DNA of 64,000 bases from an uncultured Eubacterium sp. (GCA_900545725.1 URAI01000002.1:1-64000), one strand, 5' to 3'. Numbered from the stretch's first letter, positions 1-8,198 are shown. The notes: generated from the sequence alone by a model not told the origin. Translations and numbers: made by a program.

Positions 1-330
<330 letters not shown>

Positions 331-434
331 AAATAGCGAACGATGTTCGCATTGGAAGTTGCTTTGCAACTTCACAGTTGGTTGACGGAGTTCTGTATGA
401 AGTTTTGAAGGTATCAGAAATACCTTTAGATTAT
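331..434 (+). other. 23S-tRNA spacer with three tandem hairpins, no 5S rRNA
   Basis: The 104-nt spacer holds three perfect short stem-loops: GCGAAC/GTTCGC (336-350), GAAGTTGC/GCAACTTC (355-373) and AAGGTAT/ATACCTT (408-426). None is followed by a T-run, so they look more like processing signals than terminators. The spacer is shorter than a 5S gene and contains no 5S-like sequence. Confidence 0.7.
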
Positions 435-507
435 TCCTCGATAGCTCAGTTGGTAGAGCACGCGGCTGTTAACCGCGCTGTCGTAGGTTCGAGTCCTACT
501 CGGGGAG
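435..507 (+). tRNA. tRNA-Asn (GTT)
   Basis: A complete cloverleaf can be drawn. The 7-bp acceptor stem TCCTCGA/TCGGGGA has one G-U pair. The D-arm carries AGCTCAGTTGGTAGAGC, the anticodon loop CTGTTAA contains GTT, and the T-arm carries GGTTCGAGTCC. The discriminator is G507. The 3' CCA is not encoded, so it must be added after transcription. It is the first of three tRNAs downstream of the 23S gene and is probably co-transcribed with it. Confidence 0.97.
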
Positions 508-559
508 TTGTAAGAATAAAAAAGGACTACTTGTCTATTCATTCTTATTAATTTAATAA

Positions 560-631
560 GGCTCCATGGTCAAGCGGTTAAGACACCGCCCTTTCACGGC
601 GGTAACAGGGGTTCAAATCCCCTTGGAGTCA
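560..631 (+). tRNA. tRNA-Glu (TTC)
   Basis: Acceptor stem GGCTCCA/TGGAGTC, anticodon loop CTTTCAC with TTC, T-arm GGTTCAAATCC and discriminator A631. This is the usual bacterial tRNA-Glu pattern. CCA is not encoded. It lies 52 nt after tRNA-Asn in the same transcription unit. Confidence 0.97.
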
Positions 632-647
632 CTAATTTAATATTTAA

Positions 648-718
648 GGCGACATAGCCAAGTGGTAAGGCGTGGGTCTGCAACACCCTGATCATCAGTT
701 CGAATCTGATTGTCGCCT
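648..718 (+). tRNA. tRNA-Cys (GCA)
   Basis: Acceptor stem GGCGACA/TGTCGCC, anticodon loop CTGCAAC with GCA, T-arm AGTTCGAATCT and discriminator T718. CCA is not encoded. It is the last tRNA of the cluster and is followed within 13 nt by an intrinsic terminator. Confidence 0.97.
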
Positions 719-730
719 CTATTTTAGAGA

Positions 731-760
731 CAGGATACATTATATGTATTCTGTTTTTTT
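731..760 (+). terminator. Intrinsic terminator of the rrn-tRNA operon
   Basis: CAGGATACAT pairs with ATGTATTCTG and is followed directly by a run of seven T. It ends the 23S-tRNA transcription unit. Confidence 0.85.
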
Positions 761-1031
761 GTATATAAACACTAGATTATAAAATAATTAAATGAAATTT
801 CGATATATGACTATATACAGACCTGTAATGCAGGTGTTCTTTCAGGAGAGCCGGACTTCCCGATATACAATGTGTTACAAAGAATCAGTTCATTTATGAA
901 AACGTGTAATATTAAATTTTAAAACTATTTTAATTATTTAATAAATATGTTATAATGTAAGAGATTGATTAAGAATAGTTATAAATGTTAAAGTATGGAA
1001 ACATTTTATTGTGAGATGGAGATATTTTAAT
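761..1031 (+). promoter_or_regulatory. Intergenic region with extended -10 promoter for the lipoprotein gene
   Basis: No gene is seen in this 271-nt stretch. A short GC-richer patch at about 825-865 contains the small hairpin CCTG-taatg-CAGG but no recognised RNA. An extended -10 element TGTTATAAT (948-956) precedes the lipoprotein gene by about 75 nt. The matching -35 is poor, as expected for an extended -10 promoter. The same TGTTATAAT string precedes glgC. Confidence 0.5.
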
Positions 1032-1808
1032 ATGAATGGGAAAATGAAAAGTTTACTGTGTACAGCAGGAATAGTTGTATTATGTGCAGGATTTGCAGGT
1101 TGTGGACAGAAAAAAGAAGCTGTGATAACATCGGAAGATGAAGATATAACACAGTCAGTTAAAGAATATGAGACATTATCTGTAAGTAATGCACAGAAGT
1201 TTGGATATGATGATCTTGTGGTTGACAGTCTTAAGTATATGATGTCAGAGGAGGCTGTCAAGAACAGCCTGGGCGAACCGGTAGCAATATATAATGCATC
1301 AGAGAAGCAGAATGTTGAAGATATTATGGATGAGAAAGTATATTCTTATAATGATTTATCGCTGATTTTTTCAAAGATTAACGGTGATTATAAGCTTACG
1401 GCAGCCGCATCAGTTAGTAATGAGGATGTTTTTGCAAGGGGGATTAAGGTTGGTGATAATATAGACAGGCTTCTGGAGCTGTTTTACAGAGACCAGAATT
1501 GTATGAATAACGAATTTTATTCAGAGGATAAGACAACATCCATAGGTAAGATGTTATATGGTAATTTTACTATTGATTCACTTGAAAATGTTAAAACATC
1601 TAACAAGGTAGAATATGGAATTATTAATTATAATGGTTATAGCTCGTTAGAAACAGCGGATTCATATTCAGTTGAATTTACATATTTTGAACCGCCTTAT
1701 ATGGGAAGTTATGCAACAATAGATGATGCATTTGCACAGATGTCAGTTGATATTGATAATAAGGGAATAATAACCGGGATAAGGTGGTATTATTATCCGC
1801 AACAGTAA
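1032..1808 (+). CDS. Putative lipoprotein of unknown function
   Basis: A 258-residue secreted protein. The start at 1032 is chosen because the GGAG at 1018-1021 is correctly spaced from it; the longest frame begins with a GTG at 1011. The N-terminus has lysines, a hydrophobic stretch and a lipobox ending FAGC, so it should be lipid-anchored outside the membrane. The mature part contains two similar segments, one around VKNSLGEPVAIYN and one around IKVGDNIDRLLELF. These recall the helix-turn of BamE/SmpA-like small folds, but the resemblance is weak. The gene stands alone between the tRNA cluster and the nucleotidyltransferase. I do not recognise a specific family. Confidence 0.8.
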   Translation: MNGKMKSLLCTAGIVVLCAGFAGCGQKKEAVITSEDEDITQSVKEYETLSVSNAQKFGYDDLVVDSLKYMMSEEAVKNSLGEPVAIYNASEKQNVEDIMDEKVYSYNDLSLIFSKINGDYKLTAAASVSNEDVFARGIKVGDNIDRLLELFYRDQNCMNNEFYSEDKTTSIGKMLYGNFTIDSLENVKTSNKVEYGIINYNGYSSLETADSYSVEFTYFEPPYMGSYATIDDAFAQMSVDIDNKGIITGIRWYYYPQQ

Positions 1809-1973
1809 TTAGTTATTTTTATGATTCACACAACATTTTATGTTGAGAATAATATATTTTTTGCCGGAAATTTTAAATAATCTATATTAAATAATTAAAT
1901 AAAATAGATTATAATCCGGTATATAATAGTTAAAAAGATAAGTACAGCATATGTACAAGAATGGAGGAAACGA

Positions 1974-2894
1974 ATGAAATCAACAACTTTAGTAATTATG
2001 GCTGCAGGAATGGGAAGCAGATTCGGGGGAGGAATCAAGCAGTTAGAGCCAATGGGACCTAATGGTGAGATTATAATGGATTATTCTATATATGATGCAA
2101 TAGAAGCAGGTTTTAATAAGGTTGTATTTGTAACAAGAAAAGATCTTCTTGAGACATTTAAGGAAGTTATAGGTAATAGAATAGAGAAGGTTATTCCGGT
2201 TGAATATGTATTTCAGGAGATAGAAGATGTTCCTGACGGATATGAAGTTCCAGCTGGAAGAACTAAGCCATGGGGAACAGGTCAGGCAATACTTGCATGT
2301 AAAGGAACTGTAAATGATCCATTCCTTGTAATTAATGCGGATGATTATTATGGCAAGACAGCATTTAAGCTTATCCATGATTATCTTGTATCAGAGCATA
2401 CAAGTGATAAGAAATATGATTTTTGTATGGCAGGATTCATACTTGGTAATACATTAAGTGATAATGGTGCTGTAACAAGAGGTATATGTGTAGTAGATGA
2501 CAATGAACACCTTATTGGTGTAAATGAGACTGGTGGAATTGTAAAGACTGCTAATGGAGCTGCATGTGATGATAAGGATGGTAATCAGGTTGCATGTGAT
2601 CCAAAGAGTCATGTTTCTATGAACATGTGGGGATTTACACCGGATTTCTTAGATGAACTTGAAGCAGGTTTTAAAGAATTCTTAAGCAATATTAAAGAAG
2701 GAGATATTAAGGCAGAATATCTTTTACCAACAATCGTAGATCAACTTATCAAGTCAGGTCAGGCTGATGTATCTGTTCTTGAAACACAGGATAAGTGGTT
2801 TGGTGTAACATATAAGGAAGATAAGCCGGTTGTAGTTGAATCTATTAAGAAATTGATTGAAGAGGGCAAATATCCTGAAAAATTATATAAATAA
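1974..2894 (+). CDS. Sugar-phosphate nucleotidyltransferase family protein
   Basis: A 306-residue cytoplasmic enzyme of the NTP-transferase (GT-A-like) fold. The N-terminal loop AAGMGSRFGGGIKQLEP is the nucleotide-binding signature of NDP-sugar pyrophosphorylases. FLVINADDYYG is the metal-binding acidic motif. The expected reaction is NTP plus sugar-1-phosphate giving NDP-sugar and pyrophosphate, but the substrate cannot be read from the sequence. An optimal GGAGG precedes the ATG, and a -10-like TATAAT lies at 1922-1927. The gene lies 15 nt upstream of a Wzz-like gene, which suggests a role in surface polysaccharide precursor supply. Other members of this subfamily act on choline or inositol phosphates, so that is possible too. 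Confidence 0.85.
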   Translation: MKSTTLVIMAAGMGSRFGGGIKQLEPMGPNGEIIMDYSIYDAIEAGFNKVVFVTRKDLLETFKEVIGNRIEKVIPVEYVFQEIEDVPDGYEVPAGRTKPWGTGQAILACKGTVNDPFLVINADDYYGKTAFKLIHDYLVSEHTSDKKYDFCMAGFILGNTLSDNGAVTRGICVVDDNEHLIGVNETGGIVKTANGAACDDKDGNQVACDPKSHVSMNMWGFTPDFLDELEAGFKEFLSNIKEGDIKAEYLLPTIVDQLIKSGQADVSVLETQDKWFGVTYKEDKPVVVESIKKLIEEGKYPEKLYK

Positions 2895-2909
2895 GGAGCA
2901 GGATTTATA

Positions 2910-4586
2910 ATGAGAAAGTTTTCAAGATGTATACTTATATTATTAATGGTATCAATATTGACCGGTGTTGGTGGCTATTTTTATGAAAAAAATAATATTT
3001 CACCTGTATATTCATCAACTGCACAGTTATATGTAGTTCCGGGTGAAGAAAATGAGGCTTCAGTAAGAGCATCAAATGGCGGTCTTAATAACGATTTTAT
3101 GATTATTTTTACGAGTAATGTAGTTATTTCAGATGCACAAAAGACATTAGGAACAACAGAGGATATTTCAAAATATCTTACAGTATCTTCACCGGCTAAT
3201 AGTAATATTGTTGAGCTTAAGTGTATCAATGCAGATCAGGAGACTGCAAAGAGTTATGTTGATGCTATAGCAAAGACAGCAATTAAGACAACAAGCATAA
3301 TACCTGTTAAGTCAATCCAGATATTGTCAGAGGGAACCGCAACCAATGAGGCGGTAAGACCTGATTTATACAAAAAGACAGGTTATATAACAGGTGTAGC
3401 GGCAGTTATATGTATAATATTAGAAATAATAACAGTTCTCATTATAAATGCATTTAAAAAACCAGAAGATAATTCGGATGATGAGTGGGAATATGAAAGA
3501 TATTATGGAAAGTATGCAAAAGCTAATAATGATACATTATTGTTAACAGGTGATAATGTTAATTTAAGCAAAAAGGAACAGAAAAAAATAAGAAACGAAA
3601 AGAAAAAGACGGATAAGTTTCTTGACGGATTTGATCCGGAAAAATCGGACTTCTTTAGTGATTATGCAGCAGCTAATAATGATAAAGAGCTTAAAGATGT
3701 ATATAAGGATACAGCAGCAGGCAATGAACCGGTACAGGAAGAAGAAAATGATAAGTCTGAATCGGCAGAAGAGAATAAGTCTGTTATGGATCAGCATACA
3801 AGGATTATAGATACGGAAACGATAAAAAATATTTTATCAGACAATTCAGAGACTGGGAATGCTAAAGTTAAAGAAGATAAGAAAGAAGATGCTAAGCCAG
3901 AGACTACAGTGGAAAATACTAAGGAAGAAGCAAAACAGTCAGAACATGAACAGGTTAAAGTGGAACATCCAGATGATATGACTGCAGATATAGAAAGAGC
4001 TGAACAGGTTAATACAGATGAAGCAGCAGTAAAAGATGATGAACAGCCAAAAAACTGCAAAGAGTCAAAGGAAGTTGAACAACAAGAAGCAGACAAAATT
4101 GCAAAAGAATTCGTACAATCAGAAGCTGTTGAAGAGACGGCAGAAGCAGAGCAATCAGAAACTGATGAAGAGACGGCAGAAGCAGAGCAATCAGAAACTG
4201 ATGAAGCAGTCCCTGAAAAAGTTGACCGGTCTGAAGATTATAAAATATCAGCCAAAGAACTTAAACATATAGAAGCATGTGAGCAGGCAGAAGAAGCTCC
4301 TGAAAAGCCGGAAGCGGATACAGTAACAGAGGAAAACGCTGAACAGCTGGAAACTGATGCGGTGACAGAAGAAAATTCCAGACAGTCAGAAGCCGGTAAT
4401 GATAAGGCAGAACAAAATACACCGGAAGATTCTGGTGATATTGAGGAAGATGACATACTTGCAGATATAGAAGATGATATTCTTGAGGAAGATGATGATA
4501 TACTTGCGGATATAGATGATGATATCCTTGAAGAGGATGATGAAGAGGATGCACCGATAGTAGTTCTTGGAAGAATACGGAAATAA
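2910..4586 (+). CDS. Wzz/YveK-like polysaccharide chain-length protein with long acidic C-terminal tail
   Basis: A 558-residue membrane protein. TM1 is at about residues 7-24. An extracytoplasmic Wzz-type domain follows (VYSSTAQLYVVPG motif). TM2 is at about 152-178, after which come ~380 cytoplasmic residues. Typical YveK/CapA proteins end soon after TM2. Here the tail is extremely rich in Glu/Asp and contains internal repeats: EETAEAEQSETD twice at about residues 410-433, and DDILADIEDDILEEDD-type repeats near the end. Wzz proteins set polysaccharide chain length and in Gram-positives activate a BY-kinase partner. The next gene encodes a P-loop-less relative of such kinases. The tail's function is unknown. 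Confidence 0.78.
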   Translation: MRKFSRCILILLMVSILTGVGGYFYEKNNISPVYSSTAQLYVVPGEENEASVRASNGGLNNDFMIIFTSNVVISDAQKTLGTTEDISKYLTVSSPANSNIVELKCINADQETAKSYVDAIAKTAIKTTSIIPVKSIQILSEGTATNEAVRPDLYKKTGYITGVAAVICIILEIITVLIINAFKKPEDNSDDEWEYERYYGKYAKANNDTLLLTGDNVNLSKKEQKKIRNEKKKTDKFLDGFDPEKSDFFSDYAAANNDKELKDVYKDTAAGNEPVQEEENDKSESAEENKSVMDQHTRIIDTETIKNILSDNSETGNAKVKEDKKEDAKPETTVENTKEEAKQSEHEQVKVEHPDDMTADIERAEQVNTDEAAVKDDEQPKNCKESKEVEQQEADKIAKEFVQSEAVEETAEAEQSETDEETAEAEQSETDEAVPEKVDRSEDYKISAKELKHIEACEQAEEAPEKPEADTVTEENAEQLETDAVTEENSRQSEAGNDKAEQNTPEDSGDIEEDDILADIEDDILEEDDDILADIDDDILEEDDEEDAPIVVLGRIRK

Positions 4587-4609
4587 GCAAATGTGGAATG
4601 AGGATTAGT

Positions 4610-5242
4610 ATGTTTAGTGTAAATATTGATAAATTAGTCAAAATGACTGAATTAGAAAAGGAATGTTACTCGAAAGCAGTTAATACAATCATAGATAAGA
4701 TGGCAGGAAAAGCAGAGGCGGATTCTGAAAAGTTCTCAATAGGAGTTGTAGGAGATGCAGTTTCAGTATTTAAGATGGCGGCACAATTTACAGAGACAGG
4801 AAAGAACGTTCTATTTATAGATGGAGATTTAAGTTCAGAGGTATTTTTAGGCAAATACAGACTTGGTAAAGAACTTGAGGGGCTGTCAGACTGTATTATG
4901 AGTGCTATTACAGGAGAGGCACTTATAAAAAAGATATGTATTACCAATAACAATAAGCTTGATATTATATTCAGTGGTAATATTGAATCTTCTGCGATGA
5001 CGGTTTCAGGAGTGTTTTCAGCAGGAGAGAATTATATCAGTAATATGATTAACGAATGTCTTGATAAATATGATACTGTAATATGTCTTTCTGATGATAG
5101 CGGTAACATTGCAAAATATTGTGATGCAGCAGTTATAATTACGGATGATGATACATTTGAAAATAAAGAAAAGATAAATGGACAGGTTAAGACTCTTGAT
5201 GGTAAAGGCTGTGATGTATTGGGTGTGATTATTAATGAATGA
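4610..5242 (+). CDS. Degenerate BY-kinase/ParA-like protein (CpsD/YwqD relative)
   Basis: About 210 residues. The start at 4610 is preferred because GAGG at 4600-4603 lies 6 nt upstream; a longer frame would start inside that site. The fold reads like the MinD/CpsD ATPases: a beta strand FSIGVVG, then VLFIDGDL (Walker A'-like), and DTVICLSDDSGN near the Walker B position. The P-loop position reads GDAVSVFK, without the GxGKS/T needed to hold ATP phosphates. A C-terminal tyrosine cluster is also missing. I infer a catalytically inactive partner of the upstream Wzz-like protein. The 3' end overlaps the sirtuin gene by 8 nt. Confidence 0.65.
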   Translation: MFSVNIDKLVKMTELEKECYSKAVNTIIDKMAGKAEADSEKFSIGVVGDAVSVFKMAAQFTETGKNVLFIDGDLSSEVFLGKYRLGKELEGLSDCIMSAITGEALIKKICITNNNKLDIIFSGNIESSAMTVSGVFSAGENYISNMINECLDKYDTVICLSDDSGNIAKYCDAAVIITDDDTFENKEKINGQVKTLDGKGCDVLGVIINE

Positions 5243-5954
5243 AGAAAAGATAGCGCAATTTAAGCAGTGGATTGATAACTCAGATAATGTTGTATTCTTT
5301 GGTGGAGCAGGGGTTTCAACAGAGAGTGGGATACCGGATTTCAGGAGTGTTGACGGATTATATAACCAGTCATATGATTATCCTCCGGAGACTATTCTTA
5401 GTCATACATTTTATATTAGAAAACCGGAAGAATTCTTTAGATTTTATAGAGATAAAATGCTGTTTCCGGATGCTGAACCATCAATGCCACATATAAAGTT
5501 AGCAGAGCTTGAACAGTGTGGAAAGTTAAAAGGTGTGATTACACAGAATATAGATGGATTACATCAAAAGGCAGGAAGCAGACACGTAATTGAACTTCAT
5601 GGATCAGTTCTTAGAAATTATTGTGAACGATGCGGGGAGTTTTATGGACTTGATACTATAATTAATAGTGAAGGTGTTCCTACATGTAAATGTGGCGGAA
5701 GAATCAAGCCGGATGTAGTATTATATGAAGAAGGACTTGATGAAAATAACATTAATGAGGCGGTAAGGCTTATAAAAGAGGCTGATATATTAGTAGTAGG
5801 TGGTACATCGTTGGGGGTATATCCTGCGGCCGGGCTTATTGATTATTACAGAGGTGATAAACTGGTTCTTATTAATAAATCAAGTACACCATATGATAAG
5901 AAAGCTAATCTTCTTATACAGGATAGTCTGGGAAAAGTATTTTCTGCATTATAG
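5235..5954 (+). CDS. cobB: NAD-dependent protein deacylase (sirtuin, SIR2 family)
   Basis: A 239-residue cytoplasmic enzyme that removes acyl groups from lysines using NAD+. All family motifs are present: GAGVSTESGIPDFRS (NAD binding), TQNIDGLHQKAGS, the catalytic His in ELHGS, a zinc site of CERC and CKC type, and VGGTSLGVYPAAGL. The length is normal. The start overlaps the preceding gene, suggesting translational coupling. Its link to the polysaccharide genes is probably only positional. The family is certain; the preferred acyl group is not. Confidence 0.95.
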   Translation: MNEEKIAQFKQWIDNSDNVVFFGGAGVSTESGIPDFRSVDGLYNQSYDYPPETILSHTFYIRKPEEFFRFYRDKMLFPDAEPSMPHIKLAELEQCGKLKGVITQNIDGLHQKAGSRHVIELHGSVLRNYCERCGEFYGLDTIINSEGVPTCKCGGRIKPDVVLYEEGLDENNINEAVRLIKEADILVVGGTSLGVYPAAGLIDYYRGDKLVLINKSSTPYDKKANLLIQDSLGKVFSAL

Positions 5955-6072
5955 GCTCTACAATTTATTGTGATTAATGTATAAGATACCATCCTGCTGC
6001 GTTCCAATTAAATATAACAATATAAGCGATGTAATTGGATTTAATACTTATATGATAAATTAAGCTGTCGTG

Positions 6073-6153
6073 TTAAAATAGCTGGTATAAAATATATGAA
6101 TCTTTAATAATTTATATTTTATAGTAGATATATTTTTGCGGCAGCTATTTTAA
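6073..6153 (+). repeat. 81-bp imperfect palindrome directly upstream of the DUF951 ribosome-binding site
   Basis: Arms TTAAAATAGCTG (6073-6084) and CAGCTATTTTAA (6142-6153) are perfect. An inner AAAATATAT / ATATATTTTT stretch extends the pairing. The right arm ends at the base before the GGAGG of the next gene. It lies in a 212-nt gene-free stretch (5955-6166) in which I see no other element. Confidence 0.75.
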
Positions 6154-6166
6154 TGGAGGAATAATA

Positions 6167-6361
6167 ATGCTGGTATATGAAGTAGGTGACATAGTACAGT
6201 TAAAGAAAAGCCATCCTTGTGGAAGCAGGGAATGGAAAATATTAAGAGTTGGTGCTGATTTTAAGTTAAAATGTCTTGGCTGTGGACATGAGATTATGGT
6301 TAAAAGGTCCCTTGTTGAAAAGAATACAAAGAATATACGAAAAGATAATGATAGTAAATAA
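6167..6361 (+). CDS. DUF951 domain-containing protein
   Basis: A 64-residue basic cytoplasmic protein matching the DUF951 pattern (VGDIVQLKKSHPCGSREWKILRVGADFKLKCLGC in pieces). Three Cys (one in CGS, two in CLGC) and a His suggest a metal-binding or RNA-binding mini-domain. Members usually sit just upstream of rpsF in Clostridia, as here. GGAGG at 6155-6159 gives a good start. The biochemical role is unknown. Confidence 0.9.
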   Translation: MLVYEVGDIVQLKKSHPCGSREWKILRVGADFKLKCLGCGHEIMVKRSLVEKNTKNIRKDNDSK

Positions 6362-6451
6362 TAAAGTGCTTTTTAAAAATAATGTATCAGGAGAAAATTG
6401 TAATTGATAAAAAACGTTAAAAAACGTAATTAAAATAATATAAAATATACA

Positions 6452-6688
6452 TTGCTCTTTGCTTCATTATATATTATTTCAATAATTATAATAAAAATCT
6501 TCAATATGATGAAGGTTTCATATGATAATATCTATAATATAGTGTTTCATTCAGCTATATTTTCAATGATAATTGTTGTATTAATAAATAATCTTAAAAA
6601 AGTAAATGTTAGGATATCATTTATTAAAAAAGGAAAAAAGATAAATAAGTATATTAAAAAAAAGAAGGTAGAAAAAGAAGTATATTAA
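6452..6688 (+). CDS. Possible small membrane protein, 5' end apparently interrupted
   Basis: A 78-codon frame from TTG 6452 encodes two hydrophobic stretches (LFASLYIISIIIIKIF and FSMIIVVLINNL) and a lysine-rich tail. No ribosome-binding site precedes 6452. A well-placed AGGAG (6389-6393) and TTG start (6404) exist in the same frame, but nine codons later a TAA (6431-6433) interrupts it. Either the gene is a pseudogene, or a downstream start is used, or the frame is chance in very AT-rich DNA. I recognise no family. Confidence 0.3.
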   Translation: MLFASLYIISIIIIKIFNMMKVSYDNIYNIVFHSAIFSMIIVVLINNLKKVNVRISFIKKGKKINKYIKKKKVEKEVY

Positions 6689-6701
6689 TAGAAAAAAAGA
6701 C

Positions 6702-6730
6702 TTGCCAAAGATATAAATATATGATATCAT
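6702..6730 (+). promoter_or_regulatory. Promoter of rpsF-ssb-rpsR operon
   Basis: A -35 TTGCCA (6702-6707) and a -10 TATCAT (6725-6730) are separated by 17 nt. They lie about 80 nt upstream of rpsF. Confidence 0.6.
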
Positions 6731-6756
6731 AATAAACTGTGATATATAATTTCCTT

Positions 6757-6779
6757 GTTCCTTGAGAGTAATAAGGGAC
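6757..6779 (+). promoter_or_regulatory. Hairpin in rpsF leader, possible S6/S18 autoregulatory site
   Basis: GTTCCTT (6757-6763) pairs with AAGGGAC (6773-6779) across a 9-nt loop, 12 nt before the rpsF ribosome-binding site. Leaders of rpsF operons often carry an S6:S18 binding structure. The expected conserved CCG loop element is not obvious here, so the assignment is inference from position. Confidence 0.4.
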
Positions 6780-6807
6780 CAGAGACCAGAAGGAGGTGCG
6801 ACGTAGA

Positions 6808-7095
6808 ATGAATAAGTATGAATTAGCATTAGTTGTTAGCGCAAACGTTGAGGAAGAAGTAAGAAATACTACAATCGAACAGGTTAAAGATATTATTACT
6901 CGTTTCGGTGGTACAATTACAGATCCTGGTACATGCGAAAAGAAGAAGCTTGCATACGAGATCCAGAAGATGAGCGAAGGATACTACAACTTCATTAAGT
7001 TTGAAGCTGACGCTACATGTCCAGCAGAAGTTGAGAATAGAATTCGTATCATGGAAAACGTAATCAGATTCTTAATCGTTAAAGACGGAGAATAA
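6808..7095 (+). CDS. rpsF: 30S ribosomal protein S6
   Basis: A 95-residue S6 protein (MNKYELALVVSANVEEEVR start, GYYNFIKFEA core). The start is set at 6808, after the perfect AGGAGGTG at 6791-6798; a longer frame would start inside that site. S6 binds 16S rRNA with S18 on the platform of the small subunit. It forms the classic rpsF-ssb-rpsR operon with the next two genes. Confidence 0.97.
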   Translation: MNKYELALVVSANVEEEVRNTTIEQVKDIITRFGGTITDPGTCEKKKLAYEIQKMSEGYYNFIKFEADATCPAEVENRIRIMENVIRFLIVKDGE

Positions 7096-7143
7096 TATAT
7101 AATGTTTCGCTTAACAACTCTTTTATAGAAGAGGAGAGTAAGT

Positions 7144-7605
7144 ATGAACAAAGTTATTTTAATGGGTAGACTGACAAGAGACCCTGACGTGAGATATTCT
7201 CAGTCAGCAACAGGTTCAATGGCAGTTGCCAGATATACATTAGCAGTAGACAGAAGACGTAGACCTAATGGCGATAGCAGTGAGCAGACGGCAGATTTTA
7301 TTAGCTGTGTTGCATTTGGCAGATCGGGTGAATTTGCTGAGAAGTATCTTCATCAGGGAACTAAGATTGCTATTACTGGAAGAATACAGACTGGTAGCTA
7401 TACCAATAAGGATGGTCAGAGAGTCTATACTACTGATGTAGTTGTTGAAGAACAGGAATTTGCTGAGAGCAAGTCTTCAGCAGCAGCCGGTTCAGCCGGT
7501 GGGGCTGCATATACACCATCAAGACCAGAGCCAAGCGCAGCAGCAGGGGATGGATTTATGAATATTCCTGATGGCGTAGATGATGAAGGGTTGCCTTTTA
7601 ATTAA
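7144..7605 (+). CDS. ssb: Single-stranded DNA-binding protein
   Basis: A 153-residue SSB. The OB-fold occupies about residues 1-105 (MNKVILMGRLTRDPDVRYS, TADFISCVAFGRSGEFAEKY in parts). A Gly/Ala/Ser/Pro-rich linker follows. The acidic tip ends DDEGLPFN, which is the interaction tail for replication partners in its usual D-x-x-PF form. It sits between rpsF and rpsR as in most Firmicutes, with RBS GAGGAG. Confidence 0.97.
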   Translation: MNKVILMGRLTRDPDVRYSQSATGSMAVARYTLAVDRRRRPNGDSSEQTADFISCVAFGRSGEFAEKYLHQGTKIAITGRIQTGSYTNKDGQRVYTTDVVVEEQEFAESKSSAAAGSAGGAAYTPSRPEPSAAAGDGFMNIPDGVDDEGLPFN

Positions 7606-7622
7606 AACAGGAGGTAATTGGA

Positions 7623-7886
7623 ATGCCAGAAAAGAAGTCTGAAAGACCAGAAGGTCAGATGAGAAGAAGACCTATGCGTAGAAGAAAAAAAGTTTGCGTA
7701 TTTTGTGCAGATGCCAACAAGGCACTTGATTATAAAGATGTTGCTTTATTAAAGAAATATGTTTCTGAAAGAGGAAAGATTCTTCCTAGAAGAATTACAG
7801 GAAACTGTGCAAAGCATCAGAGAGCTCTTACAGTAGCTGTTAAGAGAGCAAGACACGTTGCTTTAATGCCATACTCAATTGATTAA
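7623..7886 (+). CDS. rpsR: 30S ribosomal protein S18
   Basis: An 87-residue basic protein with the S18 core KVCVFCADANKALDYKD and LPRRITGNCAKHQRAL. Two Cys in the CVFC arrangement and a third in GNCAKH indicate the zinc-containing C+ paralogue. It lies 17 nt after ssb with a GGAGG site and is the last gene of the operon, before a strong terminator. Confidence 0.97.
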   Translation: MPEKKSERPEGQMRRRPMRRRKKVCVFCADANKALDYKDVALLKKYVSERGKILPRRITGNCAKHQRALTVAVKRARHVALMPYSID

Positions 7887-7970
7887 TTGATAATATTAAT
7901 CAGTTGTACATGCCGGCATATGCTGACATGAGGCAGGGCACATTTTAATAATGTAAATTATAATTATAAG

Positions 7971-8010
7971 CTGATTCAGGTGATTTTATTCACCCGAATC
8001 AGTTTTTTTT
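7971..8010 (+). terminator. Intrinsic terminator of rpsF-ssb-rpsR
   Basis: CTGATTC-a-GGTGA pairs with TCACC-c-GAATCAG around a TTTTAT loop, followed by eight T. Strong and unidirectional. Confidence 0.92.
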
Positions 8011-8026
8011 AGTTTACGCGCCATGG

Positions 8027-8145
8027 GTGCGCTCTAACGAGTGAAAGTCTCGAACACGCCCAGATATAAACTGGAAGCTTGTTTCAGTGCAAGATAAATT
8101 CGCTGATGTCATACAGATATACGTTTGTGAATTTGTGTATCTGAA
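8027..8145 (+). other. Possible remnant of a group II intron 5' end (domain I-like)
   Basis: Just after the rpsR terminator the sequence starts GTGCG (8027-8031), fitting the GUGYG 5' consensus of group II introns. It continues with the stem CGAG-tgaaagt-CTCG (8038-8052), an outer stem GGGTG/CGCCC, a CCAG/CTGG hairpin (8060-8074) and a CAGATATAC/GTGTATCTG hairpin (8114-8143). The order resembles domain I of bacterial introns as I remember them. No reverse transcriptase and no recognisable domain V/VI follow, so at most this is a relic. An unrelated structured RNA is the alternative. Confidence 0.35.
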
Positions 8146-8198
8146 TAGCAGAGATACTTATAATGATGGTATGTCATACAAATATGATTTCTGAAATG

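Noticed and set aside
4261..4641. 126-codon minus-strand frame opposite the acidic tail
   Set aside because: It is a mirror of the acidic GA-rich repeats (His/Leu/Pro-rich), with no RBS.
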